Shown here one piece after another: positions 6,830 to 6,969 of a DNA stretch of 6,969 nt (position 1 is its first letter; each line of letters begins with the position of its first letter). The position numbers and the translations under genes were made by a program. The stretch is from an uncultured Bacteroidales bacterium (GTDB lineage: Bacteria; Bacteroidota; Bacteroidia; Bacteroidales; Paludibacteraceae). The notes below the pieces were generated by a model. That model did not search any database and was not told where the DNA came from. It saw only the letters and a list, made by a program, of their open reading frames with translations. The stretch is taken from assembly GCA_937886455.1 (NCBI GenBank), contig CALGCU010000154.1, positions 1-6,969 of the forward strand. Direction: 5' to 3'.

Positions 6830-6969
6830 AGAAAATTCATTTAATAAATCTAATATTTCTACCTTTTCTTTAGGTTCTTCTTTTTTCTTAGATTTTTTCT
6901 TTACTCATATTTTCTTTTTTAAAAAGTCTATATAACTTTCTTTACCTGGTTTATAATTAAATTTCATTT
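6590..6969 (-). other. Low-GC foreign-looking coding segment, possible chimeric join
   Basis: G+C is about 25% at 6601-6660 (counted 15 of 60), against 42% at 6061-6120 (25 of 60). The minus strand carries one frame from an ATG at 6967 to the join, interrupted only by a TGA at 6905-6907. The frame keeps the same Lys/Glu-rich character on both sides (DFLKKKI, stop, VKKKSKKKEEPKEK). I do not recognise the protein. The change in composition and protein family falls around 6560-6600, in A-rich sequence encoding LAKEKN. The segment may come from an organism that reads TGA as Trp or Gly, or from a frame broken by a real stop. Confidence 0.6.

Noticed and set aside
6868..6907. Alternative small start ATGAGTAAA overlapping the TGA on the minus strand
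   Set aside because: It reads only six codons (MSKEKI) before a stop in a different frame, so it is not a gene unless there is a sequencing indel.
6186..6935. Long plus-strand open frame (249 residues), hydrophobic
   Set aside because: It lies entirely opposite the degQ frame and the low-GC segment. Its Phe/Leu/Ser-rich content is what the complement of Lys/Glu-rich codons produces. It shows no recognisable domain and no promoter.

Overview
The window looks like a piece of a Bacteroidales genome. The primary sigma factor is the short 286-residue Bacteroidetes type. Good matches to the Bacteroidetes promoter (TTTG, about 20 bp, TAnnTTTG) precede two genes. One gene ends in a type IX secretion (T9SS) sorting tail, which is confined to this phylum. 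Only the last ~380 bp (about 6590-6969) has a different character and may not belong to this genome.

Layout: (a) 1-176 is a GC-rich 11-bp tandem repeat followed by a strong terminator. (b) 177-3875 (minus) encodes a 1232-residue secreted modular protein. It has a signal peptide, a beta-sandwich-like N-terminus, two related DUF5018-like domains, a cadherin-like domain, Ig-like domains, an amidotransferase/ThuA-like alpha/beta domain with no visible catalytic residues, and a T9SS tail. (c) 3876-4111 is a divergent intergenic region with promoter elements. (d) 4112-4720 (plus) encodes a 202-residue SPOR-domain lipoprotein. (e) 4836-4880 is a bidirectional terminator shared by the convergent lipoprotein and sigma factor genes. 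(f) 4893-5753 (minus) is rpoD, with a clear promoter and a leader of about 155 nt holding a 13-bp hairpin. (g) 6014-about 6590 (minus) encodes the two C-terminal PDZ domains of a DegQ/HtrA protease, immediately upstream of rpoD. (h) From about 6590 to the end, the degQ frame runs into Lys/Glu-rich, roughly 25% GC coding sequence unlike DegQ, crossed by an in-frame TGA.

The genes do not form one pathway. The rpoD-degQ pair is housekeeping (transcription and envelope protein quality control). The lipoprotein probably binds peptidoglycan from the outer membrane side, and the large protein is an exported surface or adhesion-type protein of unknown ligand. The most notable anomaly is the degQ junction. 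The simplest explanation is a chimeric assembly joining a Bacteroidales contig to a low-GC genome, possibly one that reads TGA as an amino acid. A real gene fusion or recombination is possible but less likely. I see no convincing new multi-gene system, CRISPR array, RNA gene or insertion sequence.
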